A stretch of 58,171 nucleotides of DNA from Pseudomonadota bacterium (GTDB lineage Bacteria > Pseudomonadota > Gammaproteobacteria > Burkholderiales > Rhodocyclaceae), in the NCBI GenBank assembly GCA_018262235.1, contig JAGTRY010000040.1, forward strand, positions 1 to 58,171, read 5' to 3'. Both the position numbers and the translations under genes were made by a program. The notes beneath the pieces are model-generated. The model searched no databases. It saw nothing but the letters and a program-made list of their open reading frames with translations, and was not told where the DNA came from. Position 1 is the stretch's first letter. Each line of letters opens with the position of its first letter. This document shows, piece by piece, positions 18,962 through 28,248 of the stretch.

Positions 18962-19897
18962 ATGAAAAAAATCACCCACGTCGCCGCTGCCGTCATCACC
19001 CGTCCGGATGGCAGCTTCCTGCTTGGCCAGCGCGCGCCGGATACCTTCTATCCCGGCTACTGGGAATTCCCCGGCGGCAAGGTAGAGGCAGGCGAAACAC
19101 CACGCGAGGCGTTGGTGCGCGAGCTGCGCGAAGAACTCGGGATCGAGGTCGAAACGACCAACGCCTGGCTGACCCGCGAGCATGTGTATGAACATGCCCA
19201 CGTCCGCCTGCACTTTTTCGAAGTTCCGCAATGGCGCGGCGAACCCCAAGCCCTGGTGCATAGCGCCCTGGCCTGGCAACAGGCGGCGACACTGGCAGTC
19301 GGCCCGATGCTGCCCGCCAATGGCCCCATCCTCAAAGCACTGCGCCTGCCCCGCGTGATGGGCGTAACCCAGGCCGCACAGGTCGGCGTCAAAACCCAGC
19401 TGGCTGCGCTGGATCGCGCCCTGGCCAAGGGCCTGCGCCTGGTCCAGGTCCGCGAGCCGGACATGCCGGAGGCTGCCCGTGCGGCCTTCATCCGCGACGT
19501 GCAGGCACGTTGTGCCAAAGCAGGTGCGCTATGCCTGCTCAACGCTGCAGAAAGCATTCCCGGCTGTGACGCCACGGATGGCGTCCATCTGCCTGCCCGC
19601 CTGCTGATGCAACTAAGCTCCCGCCCGGCAGGTGAATGGGTCGGCGCCTCCTGCCATACCCGCGCCGAACTGGAAAAAGCGGCCGAACTCGGCCTCGATT
19701 ACGCCTTGCTCGGTCACGTCCAGCAAACTCCCAGCCATGTCGGCCAGCCGGATCTGGGCTGGGCGCGCTTCGCAGAACTCACGGCGGAACTGCCGATGCC
19801 GGTATTCGCCATCGGCGGCCTCGCCCCCGATGACATGACCATCGCCCGCGCACACGGCGCGCACGGCATGGCGATGATTCGCGGGGCGTGGGCCTAA
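18962..19897 (+). CDS. Nudix hydrolase - thiamine-phosphate-synthase-like fusion protein
   Basis: A 311-residue two-domain protein starting [12 protein letters not shown]. The N-terminal MutT-type Nudix domain has the full box [26 protein letters not shown] (part of GX5EX7REUXEEXGU), about residues 36-61, as in 8-oxo-dGTP hydrolases. From about residue 130 a TIM-barrel domain of the ThiE/TenI type follows: [56 protein letters not shown]. Key ThiE phosphate- and pyrimidine-binding motifs are only partly conserved, so the second domain may not make thiamine phosphate. The fusion is common in proteobacteria. The Nudix activity is well supported; the role of the fused domain is unclear. Confidence 0.9.
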   Translation: MKKITHVAAAVITRPDGSFLLGQRAPDTFYPGYWEFPGGKVEAGETPREALVRELREELGIEVETTNAWLTREHVYEHAHVRLHFFEVPQWRGEPQALVHSALAWQQAATLAVGPMLPANGPILKALRLPRVMGVTQAAQVGVKTQLAALDRALAKGLRLVQVREPDMPEAARAAFIRDVQARCAKAGALCLLNAAESIPGCDATDGVHLPARLLMQLSSRPAGEWVGASCHTRAELEKAAELGLDYALLGHVQQTPSHVGQPDLGWARFAELTAELPMPVFAIGGLAPDDMTIARAHGAHGMAMIRGAWA

Positions 19898-19949
19898 GCC
19901 TGAGCCTGCAGAAACAGCCCCGTTTTCGTTATGAATGGCGGAACAAAAT

Positions 19950-20006
19950 GTGGGAGCGACGTCCACGTCGCGATACGCTGCTTCGCGACGTGGACGTCGC
20001 TCCCAC
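19950..20006. repeat. 24-bp perfect hairpin repeat (REP-like)
   Basis: GTGGGAGCGACGTCCACGTC followed by GCGA (19950-19973) and its exact reverse complement (19983-20006) flank a 9-bp loop. The arm length and perfect match are far beyond chance. Its sequence resembles the GTGGGAGCGAC-type REP elements that are dispersed in many proteobacteria, including the related copies at 20037 and near 22.7 kb. Confidence 0.85.
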
Positions 20007-20036
20007 AATACGAACGAACGGCTTGTCACGCATCGA

Positions 20037-20060
20037 TTCGCGGCCAATGGCCGCTCCCAC
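20037..20060. repeat. REP-like palindromic element, TTCGCGGCCA-AT-GGCCGCTCCCAC
   Basis: Contains the internal palindrome CGGCCA-A-TGGCCG and ends in GCTCCCAC. The same unit, with CTCCAAC, occurs twice near 22.72-22.84 kb, which makes this a member of a local repeat family. Confidence 0.75.
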
Positions 20061-20154
20061 AAGACCGGCGTCGGCACAACCGGCACAAACTTTCACTCAG
20101 CACTTAATCCTCAGAACTCAGCCCCGCCGCCGCAGGCGGCGATATACTGCCGCC

Positions 20155-20985
20155 ATGAAGCTCAATTTCACCAAAATGCAGGGTCTGGGCAACGATTTCG
20201 TCGTCATCGATGCAATCAACCAGAACCTCGCGATGACCCCGGAGCTGGCCAGAAAGCTGGGTGACCGGCGCTTTGGCGTGGGCTGCGATCAGATCCTGAT
20301 CGTCGAACGCCCGACGCAGGCCGGCGTGGATTTCCGTTACCGGATCTTCAATGCGGATGGCGGCGAAGTGGAACAGTGCGGCAATGGGGCGCGTTGCTTT
20401 GTGCGCTTCGTGGTCGACAAGCAGCTCACCAGCAAGACCGAGATCCGCGTCGAGACCAAAGCCGGCATCATCACACCACGACTGGTCGACAACGGCTTGG
20501 TGACAGTGGACATGGGTGTGCCGATCTTCGAGCCGGCGCGCATTCCTTTCGTGTCGGATTCCGATGCCGTGGTCCAGCCGCTGGATCTGGAAGGTCAGAT
20601 GCTGGCGATCACCGCAGTCTCGATGGGCAACCCCCACGCCGTGCAGGTGGTTGCCAATGTCGACACCGCACCGGTCGACGTACAAGGCCCGCGTATCGAA
20701 CATCACCCGCGCTTCCCGGCGCGCGTCAATGCCGGTTTCATGCAGATCGTGAATGAGCACAGCATCCGCCTGCGCGTGTTCGAGCGCGGCGCGGGGGAAA
20801 CCCTGGCCTGCGGAACCGGCGCCTGCGCAGCCGTGGTGGCCGGTATCCAGCGCCAGCTTCTGGATACCCCGGTGCGCGTGGAAACCCGTGGCGGCGAACT
20901 GTCGATTGCCTGGTCCGGCCCCGGCACGCCGGTGCTGATGACCGGGCCGGCGCTCAGCGTGTTCGAGGGCAGCATCGAGGTCTGA
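20155..20985 (+). CDS. dapF: Diaminopimelate epimerase
   Basis: A 276-residue enzyme converting LL- to meso-diaminopimelate for lysine and peptidoglycan. The start [19 protein letters not shown] is the family's standard N-terminus. The two catalytic cysteines sit in [12 protein letters not shown] (about residue 73-75) and [14 protein letters not shown] (about residue 218-222), and the MGNPHAVQ motif is present. It leads the classical dapF-DUF484-xerC cluster. Confidence 0.98.
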   Translation: MKLNFTKMQGLGNDFVVIDAINQNLAMTPELARKLGDRRFGVGCDQILIVERPTQAGVDFRYRIFNADGGEVEQCGNGARCFVRFVVDKQLTSKTEIRVETKAGIITPRLVDNGLVTVDMGVPIFEPARIPFVSDSDAVVQPLDLEGQMLAITAVSMGNPHAVQVVANVDTAPVDVQGPRIEHHPRFPARVNAGFMQIVNEHSIRLRVFERGAGETLACGTGACAAVVAGIQRQLLDTPVRVETRGGELSIAWSGPGTPVLMTGPALSVFEGSIEV

Positions 20986-21031
20986 CCCAGCGCCCCATTC
21001 CGACTTCCTACTCTTCCATCCCAAGCCATCC

Positions 21032-21682
21032 ATGCACGCACAAGACATCATCGATTTTCTCAACGCCCATCCCGAATTTTTCGATGAGCACCCCGATCTG
21101 CTCAACCAGCTCACGGTGCCTCATCCCACCAATGGCAACACCATCTCGCTGACCGAGCGCCAGGTTCTGACCCTGCGCGAAAAACTCGCCCAGGTACAAG
21201 GCAAGCTTGCCGAACTGGTGGGCTTCGGCGAAGAGAACGACGTGATCGCCGAAAAGGTGCATCGCCTGACCCTGTCACTGCTCCTGGCCGAGGATTTCGA
21301 AGCGGTGAATTTCGCGGTCTACAACCATCTGCAGGAAGACTTCTCCGTGCCGCATGTGGCACTGCGCATCTGGAACAGCATCCTCAAGCGCCCGGTCCCA
21401 GAATTCATCGAAGTCTCCGAAGAGCTGCGCTTTTTTGCGGCCGATCTGCGCCAGCCTTACTGCGGCCCAGCCCAGCATGCAGAAATCGTCACCTGGTTCG
21501 GTGAAGCGGCACCCTTCCTGCAATCCATGTCCTTGATCCCCTTGCGCCGCGATGCGCAGGTCTTCGGCATGCTGGCGCTGGGCAGCGAGGATCCGCAACG
21601 CTTCTTCCCGGAGATGGGCACCATGTATGTCGAACGCATCGGCGATCTGGTTGGCGCGGCCGTGCTCAAGCAAATTGGATAG
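21032..21682 (+). CDS. DUF484 family (GAF-like) protein
   Basis: A 216-residue protein. The N-terminal stretch DIIDFLNAHPEFFDEHPDLLNQLTVPH is the signature of DUF484, followed by a short coiled coil (TERQVLTLREKLAQVQGKLAEL) and a GAF-like domain with SLIPLRRDAQVFGMLALGSEDPQRFFPEMGT near the end. The molecular role is undefined, but the gene is regularly found between dapF and xerC, as here (47 bp after dapF). Confidence 0.93.
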   Translation: MHAQDIIDFLNAHPEFFDEHPDLLNQLTVPHPTNGNTISLTERQVLTLREKLAQVQGKLAELVGFGEENDVIAEKVHRLTLSLLLAEDFEAVNFAVYNHLQEDFSVPHVALRIWNSILKRPVPEFIEVSEELRFFAADLRQPYCGPAQHAEIVTWFGEAAPFLQSMSLIPLRRDAQVFGMLALGSEDPQRFFPEMGTMYVERIGDLVGAAVLKQIG

Positions 21683-21757
21683 TCGGGAGTTGGGCGTCGG
21701 AAAAGCATCGCTTGATCTGCGTTGTTCCCCGATCTGCGGTGCAGGACTTTGCGAGAA

Positions 21758-22696
21758 ATGAAGACCAGACCTGTGCCCCCGGACGCCCCACTCCCCAATC
21801 CCCACGCCCCGCTCCCGAGTGAGGCCGAAGCCTGGCTGGATTACCTCGCCCATCAGCGACGCGCCAGTCCGCATACCCTGAGCAATTACCGGCGCGATCT
21901 GGGCAAGCTACAGGTGCTCGCCAACGCGCGTCCCTTGCACGAAATCAAGGCTGCCGACATCCGCCGTTTCACCGCCAAGCTGCACGCGGGCGGACTCGAA
22001 GCGCGCTCAATTGCCCGTACCCTCTCGGCCTGGCGCAGCCTGTTCCGCTGGCTGCTCGGGCGGGGCCTGGCGCAAGTCAATCCGGTGCAAGGGATCCGGC
22101 CACCGAAAGCCGGCAAGCCGCTGCCCAAGGCGCTCTCGGTCGATACCGCGAGTGCCTTGCTGGATGCCCTGCCGGAAGATGTGCTGGAAGTACGCGACCT
22201 TGCCATGTTCGAACTGTTCTACTCCTCGGGGCTGCGTCTGGCCGAACTGGGCGGACTCGATCTGGCCGGCAGCTACAGCATCGCCGATGGCGAGGTCACC
22301 GTTTTCGGCAAACGCAGCAAGATCCGCCGCGTACCGGTCGGGAGCAAGGCGCTGGAGGCCCTCACGGCATGGCTGGCGGTACGGGCGAGTCTGGCCGCTC
22401 CGGCAGAACCGGCACTCTTCGTCAGCCAGCGCGGCTGCCGGCTTTCGCTCGGCATGATCCGCGCTCGTCTGGCACGCTGGGCACGCGAAAAAGGGGTGCC
22501 GGTACACGTCCATCCCCACATGCTGCGCCACAGTTTCGCCTCGCACATGCTGCAGTCCTCCGGTGATCTGCGTGCCGTGCAGGAATTGCTCGGTCACGCC
22601 AGCATCCGCAGCACGCAGGTCTATACGCATCTGGATTTCCAGCATCTCGCCAAGGTCTATGACTCGGCACATCCACGGGCGAAGAAGAAAAGCTGA
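21758..22696 (+). CDS. xerC: Tyrosine recombinase XerC
   Basis: A 312-residue site-specific recombinase that, with XerD, resolves chromosome dimers at dif. The N-terminal SAM-like DNA-binding domain (WLDYLAHQRRASPHTLSNYRRDL) and the catalytic domain are complete: Arg in YSSGLRLAEL, Lys in VFGKRSKIRRVPV, HMLRHSFASHML (H-x-x-R), GHASIRSTQVYTHLD (His and the nucleophilic Tyr). The ATG at 21758 (MKTRPVPP) is the best available start; a slightly longer frame upstream lacks a good RBS. Its place after dapF and DUF484 confirms XerC and argues against a phage integrase. Confidence 0.96.
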   Translation: MKTRPVPPDAPLPNPHAPLPSEAEAWLDYLAHQRRASPHTLSNYRRDLGKLQVLANARPLHEIKAADIRRFTAKLHAGGLEARSIARTLSAWRSLFRWLLGRGLAQVNPVQGIRPPKAGKPLPKALSVDTASALLDALPEDVLEVRDLAMFELFYSSGLRLAELGGLDLAGSYSIADGEVTVFGKRSKIRRVPVGSKALEALTAWLAVRASLAAPAEPALFVSQRGCRLSLGMIRARLARWAREKGVPVHVHPHMLRHSFASHMLQSSGDLRAVQELLGHASIRSTQVYTHLDFQHLAKVYDSAHPRAKKKS

Positions 22697-22718
22697 GTGC
22701 TGAGTGCGCAGGATTTTC

Positions 22719-22843
22719 GTTGGAGCGGCCAGTGGCCGCGAAGCCTTTTGCCTGCAACGCCGGACTTCTTCAGGATATGCCGACAGCAACAATCTGGCGG
22801 GCAAGGCCGGGCGGGCACATTCGCGGCCAAGGGCCGCTCCAAC
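22719..22843. repeat. Inverted pair of the GGAGCGGCC REP-like element
   Basis: GTTGGAGCGGCCAGTGGCCG (22719-22738, then CGAA) and, 77 bp further, TTCGCGGCCAAGGGCCGCTC (22820-22839, then CAAC) are reverse complements except for two central positions. They form a BIME-like pair in the gap between xerC and the exonuclease gene, and share the unit seen at 20037-20060. Confidence 0.8.
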
Positions 22844-22874
22844 AAACCCGTACCGACGCGGTCAACCCAAACAT

Positions 22875-23384
22875 TCAGTTTTCGTTACCGAGGCCTGCAT
22901 TGCCCATCACACACATCCAGGTCATCTGCAGGACCCGGGCGTCGGCACTGGCACGATGGCGCTGTACCTGCAGACTCTGCGCGACATCGTCCCGGATCTC
23001 CCGCCACCGGCGGGCTTCGATTTCCGGCGTAATGCGCGCAAGGTGATCGAGATGATAGGTCGGCGGCACTCCAGCGGCTTCGTGCAGGATGGCGAGCCAG
23101 ACGTAGTCATGCGCCCACGCATCCGAATAGACGGTCTGCCCTTGCAGCAGGGTATTCAGCCGGATGGCCACCGACAGGGCCGGCAGCCCGTTTGCAAGCA
23201 GATCCTGGCGGCGGATGTGATGCACCGCCTCTGCCGCGGGATCCCAGTGTGTCCAGGTCGCGACAGGCTGGATCAGCGCACAGTAGCTGCGTCCATCCCC
23301 CAGAACACACCCCACTTCGATGGGATAGCTCCCCCGACCGAAACCGGAGGCTTCCAGATCAATGATGGCAGGCGGCTGGAGCAT
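22875..23384 (-). CDS. DEDD-family 3'-5' exonuclease-like protein
   Basis: A 169-residue protein. AIIDLEASGFG near the N-terminus supplies the first two acidic residues (DxE) of the DnaQ-like fold. WAHDYVWL (about residue 89-96) supplies the middle Asp, and HRASADARVLQ (about residue 142-152) matches the HxAxxDA motif (DEDDh type). It lacks extra domains and is shorter than DNA polymerase epsilon subunits. The substrate (RNA or DNA ends) is not predictable. It is convergent with xerC and divergent from the rlmI-like gene. Confidence 0.8.
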   Translation of the reverse strand: MLQPPAIIDLEASGFGRGSYPIEVGCVLGDGRSYCALIQPVATWTHWDPAAEAVHHIRRQDLLANGLPALSVAIRLNTLLQGQTVYSDAWAHDYVWLAILHEAAGVPPTYHLDHLARITPEIEARRWREIRDDVAQSLQVQRHRASADARVLQMTWMCVMGNAGLGNEN

Positions 23385-23506
23385 GAAGCGGGTTTGCTGG
23401 GCTTGTTGGGCAAGTCAGAGGAAGATGAGGGCGAGGTGAACACTACCCCATCCGCGTTTTCCGTTACGATTCGCACCCTTCCAGACATATTCTGCGGACC
23501 CAGACC

Positions 23507-24697
23507 ATGGCCGAACTGATACTCGCACCCGGCAAGGAGCGCTCCGTAATGCGCCGCCACCCGTGGATTTTCGCCGGCTCGGTGGCCAAGCTCGCCGGTC
23601 GCTCCAAGCCGGGCGATACCGTCGAAGTGTTTACCGAACACGGCAAGCTGATGGGCCGCGCAGCGTTCTCGCCAGCCTCACAGATCCGCGCCCGGATGTG
23701 GAGCTTCGATCCGGCAGAGTCCATCGATCACGGCTTTTTCAAGCGTCGTGTCGCCACGAGCGTCGCGCGCCGCGCCACCCATCCGCATCTGGCAGGGCAG
23801 GACGGTCTGCGCCTGATCCACGGTGAGTCCGACGGACTGCCCGGCGTGATTGCCGATCGCTACGGCCAGGTCGTCGTCCTGCAACTGACCAGCGCTGGCG
23901 CGGAAAAATGGCGCGATGCCATCGTCGCCGGCCTGGTCCAGGCCACCGGTTGCACCTGCGTATACGAGCGTTCGGATTCGGATGTGCGCAAGCTCGAAGG
24001 TCTGGAACCATGCACCGGCGTGATCTTCGGCGAAATGCCGGAAGGCCCCCTGGTGATCAGCGAAAATGGCGTTCGCATGGAAGTCGATGTCGCTGGCGGC
24101 CACAAGACCGGTTTCTATCTCGACCAGCGCGACAACCGCTTCCTCACCGGCCAGCTCTCGGCCGGACGCAGCGTGCTCAACTGCTTCTGTTACACAGCGG
24201 GCTTCTCGCTGCAGGCGCTGGCGGGTGGCGCGACTGGCGTGCTGTCCATCGACTCCTCCGGCCCGGCGCTGGAAACCGCGCAACGCAATCTCGCGCTGAA
24301 CCCGCAGCTGGATGCCAGCCGTGCCGAATGGCGCGAGGCCGATGTCTTCGAGGCACTGCGCAGCCTGCGCACCGAGGAACGCAAGTTCGACCTGATCATC
24401 CTCGATCCGCCGAAGTTTGCTCCCTCCGCCGCCCACGCCCAGCGTGCTGCCCGCGCCTACAAGGACATCAACATTCTCGGCTTCCGCCTCCTCAATCCTG
24501 GCGGCATCCTGACGACATACTCGTGTTCAGGTGGAATCGGGCTGGAACTGTTCCAGCAGATCGTCGCCGGCTCGGCCGTCGACGCTGGGGTAGACGCCCG
24601 CATCATCCACCGGCTGGGTGCCGGGCCCGATCATCCGGTCGGGCTGGCCGTTCCGGAAGGCGAATACCTCAAGGGACTGGTCTGCCAGGTGGATTGA
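23507..24697 (+). CDS. rlmI: Class I SAM-dependent rRNA methyltransferase (RlmI/RlmK-like)
   Basis: A 396-residue enzyme with an N-terminal PUA RNA-binding domain (ILAPGKERSVMRRHPWIFAGSV, residues ~5-26) and an RlmI-type middle part (EVDVAGGHKTGFYLDQRDNR, ~189-208). The methyltransferase core has VLNCFCYTAGFSL (motif I), VLSIDSSGPAL and the catalytic-loop motif LIILDPPKFAPS. E. coli RlmI methylates C1962 of 23S rRNA; length, order and motifs all fit. The symbol is given on family resemblance and could equally be an rlmK-less paralogue. Confidence 0.9.
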   Translation: MAELILAPGKERSVMRRHPWIFAGSVAKLAGRSKPGDTVEVFTEHGKLMGRAAFSPASQIRARMWSFDPAESIDHGFFKRRVATSVARRATHPHLAGQDGLRLIHGESDGLPGVIADRYGQVVVLQLTSAGAEKWRDAIVAGLVQATGCTCVYERSDSDVRKLEGLEPCTGVIFGEMPEGPLVISENGVRMEVDVAGGHKTGFYLDQRDNRFLTGQLSAGRSVLNCFCYTAGFSLQALAGGATGVLSIDSSGPALETAQRNLALNPQLDASRAEWREADVFEALRSLRTEERKFDLIILDPPKFAPSAAHAQRAARAYKDINILGFRLLNPGGILTTYSCSGGIGLELFQQIVAGSAVDAGVDARIIHRLGAGPDHPVGLAVPEGEYLKGLVCQVD

Positions 24698-24800
24698 ATC
24701 CCGGCCTGGTGAGCATCCGCTGCCCGATCGCGTTGCGCCGTATGGCTTGCGGGACAAGGCGTACGAACGCTTTCACGCAAGCGCGACCGGCGAATGCCTA

Positions 24801-25784
24801 TCAACAGCCCCCGACCGGCAAGGCTGACAAGGCCGCCAGCACGTCCTCGACGCTGAGCTCATCCACGTCCAGCGAAGCCGGCTGAAGCAACTGGTACGGC
24901 ACGCCCCAGGGATGCCAGCGTGCCGCATCGGATTTGCCGAACAGGCAGACGATGGGCTTGCCAAGAGCCGCCGCCAGATGCATGTGACCACCATCCGAAC
25001 ACAGGATCCACGTACAAGCCGCCAGCCCGCCGATCAGTTCGGCCAGTTCATGCGTCGGCATCGGCGTCACAGGCAAGCCGGAACAAGCGGCCAGGATCTG
25101 CTGCGCTTTACCGTCGTCACCAGGATGGAGCGAATTGTCTGCAACACCAGGCGCCCAGAACAGCGCGAAACGCAGTGCCGGCTGTTGCACGTGCAGGCGC
25201 TGGATCAGTTCGGCAAAGCGCTCGGCCGGCCAGCGCTGCGAAGGCTTGCGCGCACTGATATGCAGCCCCAGCACCGGTCCTGTGCCCAGTTTCTTCTGTG
25301 CGGCACCAAGCAACTCAGGACGTGGAACGATCTGCGCTACGGGCAAGCTCTCGCGCGAAATGCCCAAAGCATCGAGGATATTTGCGGTCCGTAGCACCTC
25401 ATGCAAAGCCACCGGGTCAGCAGGCACATCGTCCTGCGCCAGCACACGCTTCGCACCGACCAGCCGCGCCATGCGCCGGGCACTGGCCTGCGCACCACTG
25501 GCCGGCAACAACACCAGATCGATCTTCTCGCGACGCAGTTGCCAGAGCTGACGCAGCCGCGCCCACATCGCCCCGAACGCACTTTGCCCCGCCGCAAGAT
25601 GCTTGGCCTTGGTATAGGCGAACACCGCATCCAGATCCGGATTGGCGTGCAACACCTCGGCGTTGTAAGAAGTCACCAGAGCCCCGATCCAGGCTTGCGG
25701 ATATTGCTCGCGCAGGCTCCGGATCAGCGGCAGGGTGCACACCAGATCGCCAATGTTGTCACGCCGGATGACGAGGATCTTCAT
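24801..25784 (-). CDS. Glycosyltransferase family 9 (heptosyltransferase-like)
   Basis: A 327-residue protein. The start MKILVIRRDNIGDLVCTLPLIRSLREQYP is the GT9 signature, and the ATG overlaps the stop of the upstream O-antigen ligase-like gene (ATGA). The C-terminal nucleotide-sugar half has GLHISARKPSQRWPAERFAELI, LCSDGGHMHLAAALGKPIVCLFG and the terminal W-PWGVPYQLL. GT9 enzymes add heptose (or related sugars) from ADP-heptose to the LPS inner core at the cytoplasmic face. The exact acceptor is not predictable. It forms an operon with the ligase-like gene. Confidence 0.9.
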   Translation of the reverse strand: MKILVIRRDNIGDLVCTLPLIRSLREQYPQAWIGALVTSYNAEVLHANPDLDAVFAYTKAKHLAAGQSAFGAMWARLRQLWQLRREKIDLVLLPASGAQASARRMARLVGAKRVLAQDDVPADPVALHEVLRTANILDALGISRESLPVAQIVPRPELLGAAQKKLGTGPVLGLHISARKPSQRWPAERFAELIQRLHVQQPALRFALFWAPGVADNSLHPGDDGKAQQILAACSGLPVTPMPTHELAELIGGLAACTWILCSDGGHMHLAAALGKPIVCLFGKSDAARWHPWGVPYQLLQPASLDVDELSVEDVLAALSALPVGGC

Positions 25785-27037
25785 GCAACAACCGCCTTGG
25801 CCCGCAACGGCGTGCCACTCAGCAACAAGCCCAGACAAACCATCGCCAGCATGCCGTGTTCATGATGCAGGGTGGTATTGAAAATCCCCCCTATGAATAC
25901 GACAGACCAGCCTGCCAGGCCGGCGCCCCAGCACAAGCGTACCGTCGTGCTGGCGTCAGCTTGTGGCCGCCGCCGGAGCAAGGCCATCGACCACCCCACC
26001 AGCAGGGCGCCCAGCGCGGTGATCCCGAGGAGACCACGCTCACCCAGCGTGTTGGCATACACCCCGTGCGCGTGGCTGGAAAAGAAATAGTAGTCCCTCT
26101 GAAAATCGTCACCACGGGCCCGCACCCAGCCTTCCAGTTCTTCAGGTGACACCGCACTGAAATTTGCTGCCCCAACACCACTCAACGGGTAACGACGCAC
26201 CATTTCAATGGCGGTATGAAACGCCTGCACGCGGAAGGAAGACAGATTGCCTCGCTGAAGCCCATCCAGGGTTTTCTGTACCAGAGTCTGGTTATTTTTG
26301 TCCTGAGAAAGCTGGCTGATCAGCACTTGCGCCGCGCCCCCCAGAACCAGGGCCAGAAGCAGAACCGGCAACAAGCGTTTGAAACAAACGCCCGAGAGCA
26401 GCAGCACTACCGGCAGCACGCCGACTACATAGGCCACCAGGGCGCCACGGCTTGAAAACGCGATCATCGCCCCAAGCATCAGCAATGCGAACGCCAGGCT
26501 CACGCCCCAAAGACGCAGTCCGAGCCGGGCCTTGCCACAGGCTGCCATGGTCGCCGCCAGAATCCCGATCCCCGCACCGTACAAGGCCGAGTGATTGACG
26601 TGCCCCACCGAGTTGAGTTGCAACCAGACACGCCTGGGATCGATTGCCAGCATCCAGCAGCCCTGAACCACCCCCACCAGGGTGGCGCCGATCAGACAGA
26701 GCAGCAACCCGTTGAGCTGCCTGGCATCAACCCGGCTGCGTGCAAGGATCCAGCCCAGCGACACGTACCCGGCCACGTCCCCCATTTCCTTCCACTGTGG
26801 CGCGTAGGCAGAGTTCAACACGCTTACAAATGGGGCAACGATCAGTCCGGCGAACAGCCAATCCCACGAACGCGCCAAGCTCCCGAAATTGCGCAACATC
26901 GCACTGCGTCCCAACCAGACCAGCAGGAAAGCTCCCCAGAAAATGTTCTTGGGGGCTTCCACCAGAGGCAAGGCAATGGCAAAGAGGCAAAGCAGAACAA
27001 TTTCAGTCTGATTCAGAAAACGGTCGGATTTTTGCAT
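25781..27037 (-). CDS. O-antigen ligase family protein
   Basis: A 418-residue polytopic membrane protein with about ten to twelve hydrophobic segments. In the large periplasmic loop it has the Wzy/WaaL features: RRYPLSGVGAANFSAV (about residue 284-299) and the histidine FFSSHAHGVYANTLGERGLLG (about residue 323-343), typical of WaaL-type ligases that attach O-antigen or related glycans to lipid A-core. Wzy polymerases and related ligases share this fold, so substrate and reaction are inferred from the GT9 neighbours. Overlaps the GT9 gene by 4 bp. Confidence 0.85.
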   Translation of the reverse strand: MQKSDRFLNQTEIVLLCLFAIALPLVEAPKNIFWGAFLLVWLGRSAMLRNFGSLARSWDWLFAGLIVAPFVSVLNSAYAPQWKEMGDVAGYVSLGWILARSRVDARQLNGLLLCLIGATLVGVVQGCWMLAIDPRRVWLQLNSVGHVNHSALYGAGIGILAATMAACGKARLGLRLWGVSLAFALLMLGAMIAFSSRGALVAYVVGVLPVVLLLSGVCFKRLLPVLLLALVLGGAAQVLISQLSQDKNNQTLVQKTLDGLQRGNLSSFRVQAFHTAIEMVRRYPLSGVGAANFSAVSPEELEGWVRARGDDFQRDYYFFSSHAHGVYANTLGERGLLGITALGALLVGWSMALLRRRPQADASTTVRLCWGAGLAGWSVVFIGGIFNTTLHHEHGMLAMVCLGLLLSGTPLRAKAVVA

Positions 27038-27166
27038 GAGCAGGTGAACTCGATTGTGAATTCCAGCCGCGCATAATAACGCAGCCCTCCTCTACAATCT
27101 TGGCCTTAACCCTCGCTGTGTCAGACTCGCGTACCCCTTGGTCGGACACACCAGCAAACTCCAACC

Positions 27167-28177
27167 ATGAAAATCCTCCTTCTCAAACGCGACAAACTCG
27201 GTGACATGTTGCTCACCACGCCAATGTTCGCCCTGCTGCGCCAGCAATTCCCGAAGGCACAGATCGACGTACTGGCCAACACCTATAACGCATGGGTAAT
27301 CGACGGGAATCCGGACGTAAACCGGGTATGGTCTTACCAGCGCGTCAAGGAAGGTGGACGCATCCATTGGCGGGCAGCCTTCGCCCAACTGGGCCAGACC
27401 CTGGCGTTGCGTCAAGAGAAATACGACTGGATCATCGTCGCAAACGGCGATGCCTCACACCGCGCCATCAAGCGCGGTGCTTGCCTCGGCGGCAAACATC
27501 TGGTGTCTTACACCGAAGGACGGGAACGTCTAGTGAGCAATGCGCTGGCGCTCCAGCCTCAAATGCATGAAACCCGGCGCATGGCCAACCTGCTCACGCC
27601 ACTGGGTGTGACCCTGCCCGAGACCCTGCCGGCGCTCCGCTTTCAGTTGCCCGCCGAAGCGCAGGCGTTTGCGCGGCAATGGCTCGCCGAGCAAGGCCTC
27701 ACGCCCGGCGGCTACATCACGCTGGGTCTGGGCGCACGTCGTGCCAAGAAACAGCCCACCACGGAACAGATCATCCGCTGGACGCGCCATTTCTTTGAAA
27801 CCTGGGGTTTGAAAACGGTGTTCATGTGGACCCCCGGCAAGAGCGACAATGCGCTGTATCCCGGCGATGACGAAGTCGCCCAGCCGGTGCTGGATGCAAA
27901 CCTGCCCTGGCTGGTCCCCTTCCGTGGCCCGCTCAAACCCGCGCTGGGCCTGATTTTCAACGGCCGCACCAGCCTCTTCCCGGACAGCGGCCTGATGCAT
28001 TTCGCCGCGGCCAGCCCCGGTGGTGTACTGGGCTTCTTTGCGGAAACCGATGTCTCGCCGCACCCGGCCCAATGGGGCCCGGTCGGTCCGAAAGCCCTGT
28101 GGCTGGATGCCCCCAAAGCCGTGTCGCAACTCAGTGACGAAGCCGTGCTGGAGAAAGTGACACAGTTGCTCGGTTGA
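27167..28177 (+). CDS. Glycosyltransferase family 9 (heptosyltransferase-like)
   Basis: A 336-residue protein starting MKILLLKRDKLGDMLLTTPMFALLRQQFP, the GT9 N-terminus. Later it has GYITLGLGARRAKKQPTTEQIIRW, where a substrate-binding Gly-rich region is expected, and FPDSGLMHFAAASPGGVLGFFAETD. The second GT9 gene of the region diverges from the ligase-like gene; the two GT9 proteins clearly differ in sequence, so they likely add different sugars of the LPS core. A bidirectional terminator follows. Confidence 0.88.
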   Translation: MKILLLKRDKLGDMLLTTPMFALLRQQFPKAQIDVLANTYNAWVIDGNPDVNRVWSYQRVKEGGRIHWRAAFAQLGQTLALRQEKYDWIIVANGDASHRAIKRGACLGGKHLVSYTEGRERLVSNALALQPQMHETRRMANLLTPLGVTLPETLPALRFQLPAEAQAFARQWLAEQGLTPGGYITLGLGARRAKKQPTTEQIIRWTRHFFETWGLKTVFMWTPGKSDNALYPGDDEVAQPVLDANLPWLVPFRGPLKPALGLIFNGRTSLFPDSGLMHFAAASPGGVLGFFAETDVSPHPAQWGPVGPKALWLDAPKAVSQLSDEAVLEKVTQLLG

Positions 28178-28193
28178 AGCGCAAACGTCCACG

Positions 28194-28222
28194 AAAAAGC
28201 CCGCCAGACCGGCGGGCTTTTT
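28194..28222. terminator. Bidirectional Rho-independent terminator between GT9 and DUF4254 genes
   Basis: AAAAAGCCCGCC-AGACC-GGCGGGCTTTTT is a perfect A/T-flanked 7-bp GC stem. It sits between convergent genes and can stop transcription in both directions. Confidence 0.95.
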
Positions 28223-28248
28223 CATGGCAGCAAGCAATGCGCTCTGCC

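Noticed and set aside
22704-23519. Long plus-strand frame over the exonuclease gene
   Set aside because: The minus-strand exonuclease in the same place has clear family motifs; the plus-strand frame has none and runs through REP repeats.
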